From NCBI RefSeq assembly GCF_902167145.1, contig NC_050097.1:225575034-225639033 (forward strand): a stretch of 64,000 nt of DNA. Direction: 5' to 3'. A program made the position numbers and the translations under genes. The first letter of the stretch is position 1, and every line of letters begins with the position of its first letter. Below are positions 31,758 through 44,200 of the stretch, in pieces. A model generated the notes under the pieces. The model was not told where the DNA came from. It ran no database searches and saw only the letters and a list, made by a program, of their open reading frames with translations. This DNA comes from Zea mays. Its lineage: Eukaryota; Streptophyta; Magnoliopsida; Poales; Poaceae.

Positions 31758-33723
31758 TGAAAGCTCTCTTGTGAGTTTTGGTGTTTGGATGACAACTCAA
31801 TTAAAGGACTAACAAGTGTACTAAGTGTTGAACAGGTGCTTAAGGTAAAGCCTACAGGGTTCAACACAAGTGAACAAATGTGATAGTCCAAGAACTGGAT
31901 TATGGATACATGATGGACATCACAAGTAAGATGGACATTGCATAAAGTGAGACTCGGGTGCGTAGCTCGGAGACAACTGATCAAGCCAAGGACGGAGGCA
32001 AGAAGAGCTTCGAGGTACCAAGTGCACGGGAGAAGGTCAAGGAGGCTGAGGAACCCAAAGCCAAGGGTGAAGAAGAAGGCTTGCAAAGTCAAGGGTGATC
32101 GAGTTGAGAACAGCTACGGCACATCAAGGATCACTACATAAGGACGTGACTTACAGCCAATGAGGTAACAGCTACAGTTATGTGGTGTAAGTCATAAGGC
32201 TCAAGATCAAGCTCTAAGGAGGAGATCAAGGTCACTAGAAGGAGAACAAGTGTCAAAACCAGAACTGGAAGCAGCCCAAAAGAGCTAAGTTCACCTTGAT
32301 CTTTAGTTTGGGTTGTTCCTATGTTTGGAGATGTTCTATGTGACCTTTACAGGATGTTGGAGCCAAGTAATGTCAATCTAGATCAAGTCAAGCCGACTTG
32401 ATGATTTATGAGTCCAACATCAAAGCTCAAGCATGTGAAATGCTATAGATGTAATGATTAAGAGAAGGTATGTTTCTATACTTAGTACATTGGTTTTGTG
32501 GACTAATATACTTGTCTAAGTGTTAGAAGCAGAAAGAAGAAGAAAAGGAGAGAGGTGCAAAGGGCTTGGCTATGTACAGCCAAGACAGCTCAGTCTGGCA
32601 CACCGGACTGTCCGGTGGTGCACCGGACAGTGTCCGGTGGTGCACCGCACAGTGTCCGGTGCGCCAGGCTGAACTCTGGCGAACTGGCCGCTCTCGGGAA
32701 TTCACCGGCGACGTACGGCTATAATTCACCGGACTGTCCGGTGTGCACCGGACTGACCGGTGAGCCAACGGTCGGCCGGGCCAACAGTCGGCCGCGCGAT
32801 CTGCGCGGGACACGTGGCCGAGCCAACGGCTAGAAGGAGGCACCGGACTGTCCGGTGTGCACCGGACATGTCCGGTGAGCCAACGGCTCTCAGGCTATCA
32901 ACGGTCGACTGCGCCATTTATGGAAGGAGATCAGGCACCGGACAGTATCCGGTGGTGCACCGGACTGTCCGGTGCGCCACCCGACAGAAAGAAAGTATTG
33001 CCTTCCAAATGGGACTCCAACGGCTCCTAGACCCCTTGTGCCTATAAAAGGGACCCCTAGGCGCCTCAAGCAAAGTACAAGTGCAGCCAACAAGTATAGA
33101 CTTCACTCGAATCAATTCTCGCTCTCCCTCTTGTGTGTAACTCTATAGTTTGTGTAGAAGGCACAACTATAAGCCTTTAGAGAGAGGTGAAGTGCTGCTA
33201 AGAGCTAGAGCAAGGTCTTGAGCGTATTGTTACTCTACCGAGGTGCTGCCAAGAAGTTTGTAAGCAGCCACAGTGTTGTTGTAACCCAACTCAATAGTGA
33301 AAGGCTCTATCTGTCATACTGATGGATCTGAGCAAACGGAGGAAGGAGTTGAAATAGACTCCAAGCCCAGGTGTGGCTAACTCCAACGAGGACTAGGCAA
33401 GCATTTCAGGCTTGGCCGAACCTCGGGATAAATCCTTGCGTCTGTGTGCTCTGTTCTGTATTGTACTCTGACTCTCTATCTTACTCGCTTTTATATCTGC
33501 ACTTCACTACTTACTTGTGGTACTAGCTTTCCTTGAGGTGCAGGATATTCTTAAGACAGGAACTTCAATTCCACTGCAACCTACTCGAAGGGTTCTTCAC
33601 TCCACTGCGATCCTGTCTTCGAGTAGAGTAAGATTTAAGTTTTAAAGTAATAAGTTTTATTCGCCTATTCACCCCCCTCTAGGCGACATCCAGATCATGT
33701 TCCCGGTCCAAAGGGAACTTTCA
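31758..33723 (+). mobile_element. 3' LTR of the gag-only element (1966 bp)
   Basis: Almost identical to 25507-27450. The only length change is 22 bp at 32941-32962, bounded by GCACCGGAC direct repeats inside the palindrome block. Substitutions include G/C at the AAAG(G/C)CTACAG word and several C/T and A/G changes after 33160. Confidence 0.92.
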
Positions 33724-33728
33724 CATAA

Positions 33729-34361
33729 TTTATGTCTATCAAGATTTTTATGAATTTTGATTCAGCTCAAAAATAAATATAATGATGAAGAATAAATATA
33801 ATATATAATATAAACATGAAGAATAAATATAATATATAATATAATGTCTAGATCCATATATGTCTAGACCCATACATGTCATGTTGAAATCTATTTTGCC
33901 CAAAAAAGCCCACATCATCAGGTCCATACACACGTGAGGTACAAATCAGTTTTGCCCAAATAACTAGTCAAACAGCAGGCCACCGGCTAGAGTCTCAAGC
34001 AGCCCACCAACTACAACTCTTAGCACATCAATTTATGTCCTAGGCAGCCCGCCTGCTGAGTCCAGCAGGGTACATGATGAGTAGCAACAGCCAAGCAGCC
34101 CACCGACTAACATCAATTTAGGTCCTAGGCATCCTGCCGCCTGAGTCCAGCAGGGTACAGCCGTACAGGCTGACTCCAGCCTTTTACAGCCGCAACAGCC
34201 AAACGCCGGAAACACATGTAGGAGCTTGAAGCCGTCGATGGATGTTCTGGCGCTATCACTGTGGCAAGGTGTTTCCTGCCGTACAAGAGAGAAGAAACAT
34301 CAAAAGGTTTGTAGATCATAAGTACCATCTGCCACAATGAAAATTGTCCTAGGTGTTACTC
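33729..34361. repeat. CACTA-1 interior with short tandem repeats
   Basis: 33775-33845 has repeats of AATAAATATAATATATAATA. 34005-34160 has two diverged copies of a roughly 85-bp unit (CATCAATTTA, TCCTAGGCA and GAGTCCAGCAGGGTACA in the same order). No gene is supported. Confidence 0.55.
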
Positions 34362-34610
34362 CTAATGGATATTATGATCCGTGATCCATCCATCTAGGTG
34401 CAGGAACATAACTTGTGGCCTAATGTTTGGGCTGAAACCATTAATCTTACCATCCTTTTGATTGTTCTTCCAAGATTCACCATCTTCCAAGTCTCCAAGA
34501 TAGAGCACTCGCCATCTTCCAGGATTAACCGTCAAGTTTTCTTCCCTTGCTACTGATAGAGACAACCTCATATTCAGTTTGAAATCTGTCCAGCCAAGGG
34601 GAACCAGTGT
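34362..34610 (-). pseudogene. Possible captured exon, unrecognised, antisense to the transposase
   Basis: Minus strand: a TGTGCAG acceptor-like site ends at 34611, and an open frame of about 80 codons follows in phase 0. It has protein-like composition (LVPLGWTDFKLNMRL, then GRWRVLYLGDLEDGESW and QVMFLHLDGW). I do not recognise the family. It is not related to the TNP2 or TNPA genes and runs opposite to them. CACTA elements often carry host gene pieces; that is the suggested explanation, unproven. Confidence 0.3.
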
Positions 34611-34839
34611 CTGCACAAGTTGACAGGTTAGTGACTAATATAGTACATGTTTCAGATTTCACATTAGTTTACAGGTTACACATAAAAACTTAACATGTTT
34701 CACATACAGAACAATAGTTCAAAGGTTTCAGATTTCACACAGGTCTCACATATTCACACCCAAGTTCACAGGTACACAGATTCATAGAATTTACACATAA
34801 GTTCACAGGTTTCTGTGATGTTCACTGGTACACACACAA

Positions 34840-35141
34840 AAGTTAACAGGTTTCACAGACTGAAAATTGGTTCAGTTCACACACAAGTTCAGAAAAGAAG
34901 CTTCAGTTCACACAAGTTCATAGGTTTTCGTGATGCTCACATGAGCAGCCCCTCACCAATACAGGTTTCACAGTTTTAACACTGGTTTAGTTCACACACA
35001 AGTTCACAAAACAAGCTTCAGTTCACACAAGTTCATAGGTTTCCCTAATGGTCACAGTGAGCAGCCCCTCACCAATACAGGTTTCACAGACTGAACACTG
35101 GTTTAGATCACACACAAGTTCACAAAACAAGCTTCAGTTCA
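34840..35141. repeat. Tandem repeat, about 115-bp unit
   Basis: Two full units (about 34869-34983 and 34984-35099) and a partial third (35100-35141). Each has CACACACAAGTTCA, AAGCTTCAGTTCA and GAGCAGCCCCTCACCAATAC in that order. It lies upstream of the TNP2 start, so it could be part of the promoter region. Confidence 0.75.
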
Positions 35142-35447
35142 GTAGTTCACACAACTATTTTGAAGAGCGGCTCTAGAGTGACCCATTTTGCCAATTGTGT
35201 CACATGCAAATAAATCAAACGTGAGTCACAATTGAGTAGTCATTCTGTTTTTGAGTACCATTTTAGTTATTTAAAAGGAGAAGAGAACATTGACCTACCA
35301 TTCTAATAGTGAACTATATGTATTTGTTTAACTAGAGCTACATATATCAAGTTTGCTAGCGTTGGGCATATTGTAGTGTCAAGTAATGGTTTTAAGGATT
35401 TTTTAGTTGTTTCACCTGTAGTGTTTTATTATTTCAATGTGTGACAG

Positions 35448-38400
35448 ATGGACAGATCTTGGATCAATTCTAGGCTTTTCAGCAACAAGTATCTAGCCGG
35501 GGTGGATGAGTTCATGAAGTTTGTTGAAGAGCGGTTTCCTGATGTCATAGAGATCTTATGCCCATGTCGACAGTGCTTGAATCAAATTTCTAAACATAAA
35601 TCACAAGTAGAGGATGACTTATATATTAATGGGATGGTGAGCACATACACAACATGGATACATCATGGAGAGCTACAATTGACAGGTAGATTACATGAAA
35701 ATGTTGTCCATCTAAATGAACCACCTAGTTTGAATGAGGATGCTAGTATGAATGAGTATGAACAAGATAACCCTGATGATAGATTACCAGAAATGGTGCA
35801 TGAGTTATTCACATATGAAGAAGGTATAGGGAAGTCCATGTTTGCAGTTGTGTTAGATGAGATGAAGCAGACACTTCAGCCAGGTTCACCATTCATGAAA
35901 TTTTCTTTTGTGGTTCGGTTACTGCATATCAAGTCATTTTATCGGATCAGCAATGTGGCATTCAATGCAATTATGAAGTTATTATCATTGTCATTCCCAC
36001 AATGTTGCCTTCCAACATCTTATAATGAAGCAAAGAAACTTATTCGTGTATTAGGACTCGGATATGAGTCAATCCATGTGTGCCAAAATAATTGTGTTTT
36101 GTTTCGGAAGGATTATGCAAAAAAAGATGAATGCCCAGTGTGTGGAGAATCTAGATGGAAAGATGGTGAAGGTATAAATAAGAGTCCTCAAAAGGTACTT
36201 CGGTATTTTCCTTGGATTCCTAGGTTGAAAAGGATGTTTTCCTTGAAAAAAATATCTGAGGAGGCACAATGGCATAAGTTGAAGAGGAAAGTTATGGAAA
36301 ATGAGCTCAACCATCCCATGGATGGTAAGGCATGGAAGGACTTTGATAAGCAACATGGTTGGTTTGCAGAAGATCCTAGGAATATCAGGCTTGGGCTTGC
36401 AACAGATGGTTTCAATCCATTTGGGAAAATGAGCTCCTCTTATAGTATGTGGCCTATTTTTGTTATCCCATACAACTTTCCTCCATGGGTATGTGTCGAG
36501 CAATCAAACTTCATGATGTGTCTACTTATCCCTAGCAAAGAATGCCTAGGAAAGGATTTTGATGTATTTTTAGATCCACTAATTGACGAGTTGCAAGATC
36601 TTTGGTTGGGTGTCAATACTATTGATGCAAGAGCTGGAAAAGAGTTTATTCTACATGCTGCGGTGCTATGGTGCATACATGATTATCCAGCGAAGCACAT
36701 TGTCTGGTAGAGTCACCAGAGGGTATTATGCTTGTTTGCATTGTGACAAAAATCCATGCTCTAGGAGAATACGGAATAAGATTTGCTATATTGGGCATCG
36801 ACGATTCCTTGAAAAGGATCATCCATGGAGAAAAAAGAAAGACTTTGATGGGAAAGTTGAAAACCGTGACAAGCCAGAAGCATTTAGTGAGGTTGAATTG
36901 AAGCAACAATTGGACAATGTCAAGGATGTTAGACCAGGAAAACATACTCAAAACAAGAAGAGAAAGCGGGATGCAAATGATGGCCAATGTTGGAAGAAAA
37001 GGTCATGTTTGTGGGATTTGCCTTACTGGACAGGGTTGAAGCTGCGACATAACCTTGATGTGATGCACATCGAAAAAATATATGTGAGTCAATTCTTGGT
37101 ACATTACTAGGTATTCCCGGGAAGTCGAAGGATAGTACCAATGCTAGGCTTGATATGGAAGACATGGGCATACGAAAATCTTTGCACTTGAAGCGTGATG
37201 GAGATTCATATAGCGCTCCACCTACTCCATACACAATGGATAAAAAGCAGAAGCTTGCTTTCTATGACTTTCTAAGAAGTGTAAAGTTTCTAGATGGATA
37301 TGCTTCTAACCTAGCAACATGTATTACAGCTGATGGTTGCAACCTCTAAGGGTTAAAAACTCATGATTGTCATATAATACTGCAACGCATTTTACCTACC
37401 GCTCTTCGAGGAATCATGGATAATGACACATAGCAATTGCTGAACTAGGTAAATTTTTTCAGCAATTATGTGCTAGGACATTGAAGTTAAATGTTTTGCA
37501 TAGAATGAAATATGAAATCCCAATTGTTCTATGCAAGCTTGAGAAAATATTTCCTCCTGCATTTTTCGATGTCATGGTTCACTTGACTGTCCATTTACCT
37601 GATGAAGCTATCCTGAGAGGCCCAGTGCAATATGGTTGGATGTACCCCATCGAAAAGACGGTTATATACTTTAAAGCATTCTGTGAGGAACATGGCACGT
37701 CCTGAAGGCTCAATTGCTGAAGCATATGTTGCTAGTGAATGCTTGACTGCTTGTTCACGGTATTTTGATGATCTCGACACACGACATAATTGGGAGGGTA
37801 GGAACAGAGAGCGTGTTGATATGAGCACGGGTGATTTATCTGTTTTCCAACATGGATTCGATTTACTCGGAGGGCATAGGATTACATACCAAGAAAAAAT
37901 ATATGAAAAGATGGTTTGGTATGTGTTAAACAATTGTGCGGAGGTTGAACAATATATAGAGTATGTCTTCATATCCACAATTTTGCTTCATTTGAATACA
38001 AACCTACTAATTTGATGTGCTAATTGTTTGTTTAAAAATGGTTTTCAGGTTATACAGAAAGGAGCTACATAATGAAGGAAATCAAGGTATTGAAAAAACC
38101 ATTGAGAAACAATTTGGTACCTGGTTTAAGAACCATGTGAGTTGTTCTTGTATATTTTCTTAAACCATTTTTAGTGGTTGAAGTTGTTTTAACCATCTTG
38201 GGGAATTCTGTGTACAAATTGCAACTCTACGATTTGTGAATGGTAAAGATGTAAGTGGTGACCTATACGCTTTGTCATGTCAGCCAGATCTGCAAGTAAA
38301 AATATTTTCAGCATGTATTGTTGGTGGTGTAAGGTTCCACACTATTGAGCGTGAGAAAAATAGAAGGACGCAGAATAGTGGAGTTATGGTTGATGGCACA

Positions 38401-39003
38401 CATAATGGAGAAGATATTGAATTTTATGGTTGCTTGAAAGAAATAATTCAGCTGCAGTACAATGCAGACTCTAGCGGATATCGGTTAGTGGTTCTATTTC
38501 AGTGTGATTGGATTGATACGTGTAGTAACAGGGCAAGGATGAAAGATGATGGATTCTTTAGAAGCATCAACCATGCATGTATTTGGTACAAGGATGATCC
38601 TTTTATTCTATCCACGCAGGCGACAAAGGTGTTTTACTTGGAAGATACCAAATATCGTGGAGACTAGCGAGTTGTTCAAAAATTCTCACATAGGCATTTG
38701 TGGAATGTGGATGAAATTTCAAGTGATGAAATATCAAAGGGTGTGGAACTATCATACCAAGATGATGAGTGTGTTGATTTTCATATTGAAGATTATGATG
38801 TCAATATGGACATTGATGCGTTGGTCGGTGAAAATTCTTTTACTATTCATGCAAGTATAGTTGAAGACCTTTAGAGACAAAGGGAGGATGAACCTGAAGA
38901 TTTATTTGAAGACGAAGAAGATGAAACATTTCTGCAATATGCTAGTGATAATGAAGAGAGAACAATCCATAACGGCGAAAATGATGATAGCGACGATGAG
39001 TAG
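35448..39003 (+). pseudogene. CACTA-1 TNP2-type transposase (Transposase_21 family), broken
   Basis: ATG at 35448. Residues 1-75 match a Transpos_assoc domain (MDRSWINS, CPCRQCLNQ and TTWIHHGE). Then comes the TNP2/Transposase_21 core: CPVCGESRWK, then LRYFPWIPRLKRMF, GLATDGFNPFG and WPIFVIPYNFPPW, up to 36710. Here the frame breaks, and the core continues in another frame from about 36690 (TLSGRVTRGYYACLHCDKNP, then LPYWTGLKLRHNLDVMHIEK to about 37080). Further breaks occur at about 37080, 37350-37480 and 37690. A small exon 38049-38135 with GT/AG borders follows, then a DUF4216-like piece (38215-38667) and an acidic tail ending at 39003 after an in-frame TAG near 38872. It would cut and paste the element, acting with a TNPA partner. 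At least five lesions make it inactive. Confidence 0.88.
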
Positions 39004-39245
39004 CATGACGAATAATCAGCACAGATTCCAACAAAGCAATCTGGTTGCTACTGCTACTAAGTGGTCACTAACATTATCTAAGATTGCTTTCAGATAAGCC
39101 CATTTGTTTCTATATTTTTCTACCATTACTTAAGAGACCAATATAGGCAAAGTTTTTATAAAGGCCTAATAAATATAGGGGAAAATCTCTTTAGATGTTT
39201 GTGGTGATAGAATTTGCTTAAAATAGGCCGGCAACCAGTGAACCT

Positions 39246-40800
39246 AATCTTAATGAGAGAGATGAGCATCTGTGCACAATCTACAAACTAACTTTTGTAT
39301 AATCCTTTTATTTTTTTTATCGCAATCAACTACAACCAAATTAAGCCTCCATGACAAGTTTCACTATTTTTTGACCACCTTTGGTATTTATTTATTTTTC
39401 TCGGATTGGAAAGTCATTTAAATGATAGATATCAATAAATAATCCAAGAAGGGAGATCTTCAGCGGAAGTAAGTTTACATCGGTTAGACGAACAAATGGT
39501 ACATTTCTGAAGCAAAAAAACAAAATATGGCTCAAATCGTGAAATCCTACTCCAATGTTATGAATCTTAATGAGAGAGATGACCATCTGTGAACAATCTA
39601 CAAACTAACTTTTGTATAATCCTTTGATTTTTTTATTGCAATCAACTACAACCAAACTAAGGCTCCATGGCAAGTTTCACTATTTTTTGACAACCTTTGG
39701 TATTTATTTATTTTTCTCGGATTGGAAGGTCATTTAAATCATAGAAATCAATAAATTATCTGAGAAGGGAGATCTTCAGCGGAAGTAAGTTTACAACGGT
39801 TAGAAGAACAAATGGTACAATTTTGAAGAAAAAAACAAAATAACGAAATATGGCTCAAATCGTGAAATCCTACTTCAATGTTATGAATCTTATTAGAGAG
39901 ATGACAATCTGAGAACAATCTACAAACTAACTTTTGTATAATCCTTTGTTTTTTATTGCAATCAACTACAACCAAATTAAGGATCCATTGCAAGTTTCAC
40001 TATTTTTTGACCATCTTTGGTATTTATTTATTTTTCTTGGATTGGAAAGTCATTAAATCATAGAAATCAATAAATAATCCGAGAAGGGAGATCTTCAGTG
40101 GAAGTAAGTTTGCAGCGGTTAGAAGAAACAAATTATACACTTTTGAAGAAAAAAACAAACAAGAGTACGAAATATGGCTCAAATCGTGAAATCCTACTCC
40201 AATGTTATGAATCTTAATGAGAGAGATGACCATCTGAGAACAATCTACAAACTAACTTTTGTATAATCCTTTGATTTTTTATTGCAATCAACTACAACCA
40301 AATTAAGGTTCCATGGCAAGTTTCACTATTTTTTGACCACCTTTGGTATTTATTTATTTTTCTCGGATTGGAAAGTCATTAAATCATAGAAATCAATAAA
40401 TAATCCGAGAAGGGAGATCTTCAGTGGAAGTAAGTTTGCAGCGGTTAGAAGAAACAAATGCTACACTTTTGAAGAAAAAACAAACAAGAGTACGAAATAT
40501 GGCTCAAATCGTGAAATCCTACTCCAATGTTATGAATCTTAATGAGAGAGATGACCATCTGAGAACAATCTACAAACTAACTTTTGTATAATCCTTTGAT
40601 TTTTTTTATTGCAATCAACTACAACCAAATTAAGGCTCCATGGAAAGTTTCACTATTTTTTGACCACCTTTGGTATTTATTTATTTTTCTCGGATTGGAA
40701 AGTCATTTAAATCATAGAAATCAATAAATTATCCGAGAAGTGAGATCTTCAGCAGAAGTAAGTTTGTTGCAGTTAGAAGAGCAAATGGTACACCTTTGAA
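39246..40800. repeat. Tandem array, five copies of a roughly 320-bp unit
   Basis: Units start at AATCTTAATGAGAGAGATGA-like words at 39246, 39563, 39886, 40210 and 40535 (spacing 317-325 bp). Each contains TTTTTTGACCACCTTTGG, GAGATCTTCAG and a GAAGTAAGTTT word. The last unit is cut short by about 40800. Located between the two CACTA-1 genes. Short antisense frames repeat in each unit and are artefacts. Confidence 0.9.
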
Positions 40801-40856
40801 GCAAATAACAAACAAAAGTATTAAATTACACCTTTCAAGCAAAAAACAAACAAATG

Positions 40857-40927
40857 ACTTAATTAGTGCAGTGGTATGTCGCATCTTCTCACGATGCACG
40901 AGCGCTTAGGTTTGAATCCTCGATGTA
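40857..40927 (+). other. tRNA-like sequence (SINE or tRNA relic)
   Basis: TTAGTGCAGTGGTATG resembles a D-arm/A-box. GCATC (40881-40885) and GATGC (40893-40897) pair around a 7-base loop TTCTCAC, and GGTTTGAATCC at 40909-40919 is one base off the B-box consensus. The acceptor arm does not pair. A T-rich stretch follows at 40937-40950. Confidence 0.4.
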
Positions 40928-41239
40928 GTGGCAAAATTATTTTTTTTATTAATTACAGAACCTTTTTTTGCATTTTGTAAACGCGGAATCTGCACCCCAC
41001 GACCACGACCAACATCTTTCTTATCTCCTTGGCACAAGATTATCTCCTCAACTTCCCCATACTGCGCACCCACCTCCCCATACCACGGTGCCGGCGGCAC
41101 TTCACTAGTTCACCTACTAGGGCGGCGGGACTTCACCAGTCCATCTGCACGGGCGATGGCGGGACTCCACCTGCACGGGCGACGGCGAGACGACTTCACC
41201 AGTTCTTCTACACGGGCGGCGGCGGGGCTCCACTTGCAC

Positions 41240-44200
41240 GCGCGGCGATGGGCACATCATTCAGCAGATCCGAAGCAAACATGGCTCCAGGGAGGAAGGG
41301 AATACGAAGCATAAGGGAACCCCCACCAGCAGGTAAATTTCAATCGCTCTTGTACCCTAGGAAAATATGCAACTGGGAACGCTTGGTTGTTGGTGGCCAA
41401 ACATTTTGAACAGGAGTTAAATGCTTGCGGCGTGGTATGATCCATGATTGGTACCCAAACCTGAGGTCGATACACTAAAGCTAGCTGATACATCACCGTT
41501 GAGCTGCCCTAACGATACCATAGACCAAGCCATTATCAAACCAGCAGTTGGTTACAGTAAAGGCATGTAAATTAATCTAACTAAATAGGTACAAAAATAG
41601 ATGGAAAGAGTGCCCAATATAAAAAAACACAGGTTTAACAAAAATTCAGCATTGTTTTAACCTTACACTAGCTTGACTCAAAATAATCTTGTGAATGCCC
41701 AATACCCAATAGGGAGAATAAGTATTAACAGTAATCTACAACCTCAGTGCCAATTCGTTTGTTTAGGGCTTCATTCCACGTGTTTGCAGCATAAACTGGC
41801 TGCAATCTAGTCCACATTGACATAACTGCAATTACCTGTAAACATTGTTTGATGAAACTGGGGTGACATATAAATCATGCATACTCAATTCAAGCTTTCC
41901 AAAGATAAATAAGATTTACCAGGTTAGTATCAAGAGGAGGTGGATAATTATCTCCTATTGTATCGATCCAGCTAAATATCATGTTATGGTGAGCTATCAT
42001 TACTTCAAGCAGTCTATGGGAAGACCATCAGTCAGCCTGCAAAACAGTAGATGTGCAGCCTATCTCTTCAAAACTAAGCATCTGAATGTTTGGTGTTATG
42101 TCAGTTTACCTATAGCTGTCTATAATTTTTTCTGGACACCTCTCAGATTGTATCCTCTAAACTTTAGAGTTCAATGCTTTAGAATTGTCTACTGGCTCGA
42201 ATCCTCAAATATGAGGTGCACTAAACTGTAGAAGTAATTTTAGACCACATATTAAACCACTTGCATTAAGCTATAGCAGTTTATCTATAAATTTTGGACC
42301 TCAAAAGTTAAGAAAAAAGAGAGATCCAAATTACATACTTTCAGCACACGCACGAGTGGGAGGGGGATTAATCGATGGATTTCTAAGCAAGCCGGGGTGC
42401 GAGTGTAATGGATCTGATGCATTGCAACTAAGGATGCCTTCTCACTGTCCCTCACTCGCTCTTCATTCTCTCCTTATGGCCTCCTGTTATAGTAGTACCA
42501 TCACCATATTACATGCTTTCAGCACACGCACTCTAGTGTTAAACACTTAGCGATTTATGGTTGTAGCAGATTTCTGACTTATTGTTGTGTTGTAGCAGAT
42601 TAATTTACAACTAAACTGAAGCCAAAAACATAAGTGTGTGGTCTCACTTTAGCCAACAAGAACAGATTATAATCACTAATTAAATCCTTATCATTTATTA
42701 GTGAGCATTATTACTTGATTAACATTAGCAAAACATTCAATTAACATTAGCAAAACTTTCATCTGGTAGACAACATTGAGACTATTACTTGATTAAGAAA
42801 AGCATAAAGGTGTGTATCTAATCTTCAAGATTGTTTACCTAGTTCAAAGGTGGTTTCTTTGTACTAATACAGTATCTAGTGATCATTCCATCCATTTTGA
42901 AATTGGGATTTCATTCCTTCTTTTCTAATGTTTTTTCAGTTTTCTTTTTTGCTATTGTGCTCTTGTGGGTCAGTACATGCATTTGACTTTGATTTTTCAG
43001 AGTTATTTATTATTTATGAAATCATGTCATTAATTTACAGAAATCACTCCTACTGACTATGAGAAACAGAGGGCAGAGAATGTGATGAGGAATAATCAGA
43101 TGTTCCAACGACTTGGGATTAATCAGTTACGCATTATGATGACTGCCACAAGAGCAAGGAGCAAATATGATGGTCCTCACGAATCAGGGTCTTTGTTTGA
43201 CGGCGAGGACAGTGAAGGCTCTGAGCAAGAGGAAGTAAACAAGTTTCTAATTCATCTATTTGTTTCCTCATGTTATATATCATTACACATGCATTTGCAA
43301 ATAAATTGATATGCATGATTATTGTATTATACCTACAGGATTCCCATGTTGCAAAAGGTGTACTTGGCCACAACCCCACTCATGTTGCTGACAAAACTAC
43401 GCAAGGAACACGAGGATCTAAGAGGGTTGTGGCCCCTGATGTTCCTGGACAAGAAATTCGATTCACTAGGCAAAGGAGTGCTGACATAAACCAACAATCC
43501 TCCTTAAGCCTAACTACTACTACACATGCTAGTTCACGAGCCACCACAAACCAAGCATCCACACAGAACTTGACTACCGCAACACGTTTCACTTCAAGTG
43601 TTGCCACTGAGCAAGATTACACCGAAGGCCTGAATACTGCTGCACAACCTACTTCTCCCATACAAGCTGAGGTCAATGACCACAATAGAGATGAAGGCAA
43701 GTGATTATTTGATATTCAATCAGTGTATCAACTTATCTTCAATTTCTAAAATAAATTAATCTATCAACCTCATGATCTGTAGTAGGTATCTAGAATGCCT
43801 GTGTAGGTAACAGATGCAACTAATGCTTGGTTTTTTTATTCTTGCTAGTTTGAAAATTTAATATCTTTTTGCCTTTTATGATGTTAATCACCAGAATTGG
43901 TACCAAGGCAACGAAGTAGGGGCAAACAACTTGAATCCTTGAGCAGAGGGTTAGGCACTAAGATTCCAATCCAAATCTTTGATGGAAAGCGAAGGCCAGA
44001 ACCACCTATTTAGGCTGCAAAGTTTGCATCGGAGGGTGGGATCATACTGAGGCAACACATTCCAATATTTCCGCACTAGAAGGAGTACAAGAAGCAAGAG
44101 AACGAGGGTAAAATTACAGACTACATTGGGAAGCTTGCTGTAAGTCATTTTCCCTCACTTGTTTAGTTATAGTTCATTGTCCTTTTCAATTGAGTATCAT

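Larger units (their letters stand above)
25507..33723 (+). mobile_element. Gag-only Sirevirus-like LTR retroelement (8.2 kb), non-autonomous, young
   Basis: Perfect 5-bp TSD CATAA (25502-25506 and 33724-33728). The LTRs (25507-27450 and 31758-33723) start TGAAAGCTC and end ACTTTCA. PBS TTGGTATCGGAGC at 27452-27464; PPT AAAAAGGGGGAGAT at 31744-31757. There is one open gag frame (27505-29364) and no protease, RT or integrase in 29365-31757. I count only about ten substitutions between the 1.94-kb LTRs plus one 22-bp indel, so the insertion is recent compared with its host CACTA. Confidence 0.93.

Noticed and set aside
39392..40233. Repeated small minus-strand frames beginning with similar residues
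   Set aside because: They recur once per unit of the 320-bp tandem array and reflect the repeat only.
40857..40927. A functional tRNA-Glu(CTC) gene
   Set aside because: The anticodon loop would fit, but the acceptor stem does not pair and the T-stem has mismatches; kept only as a tRNA-like relic.
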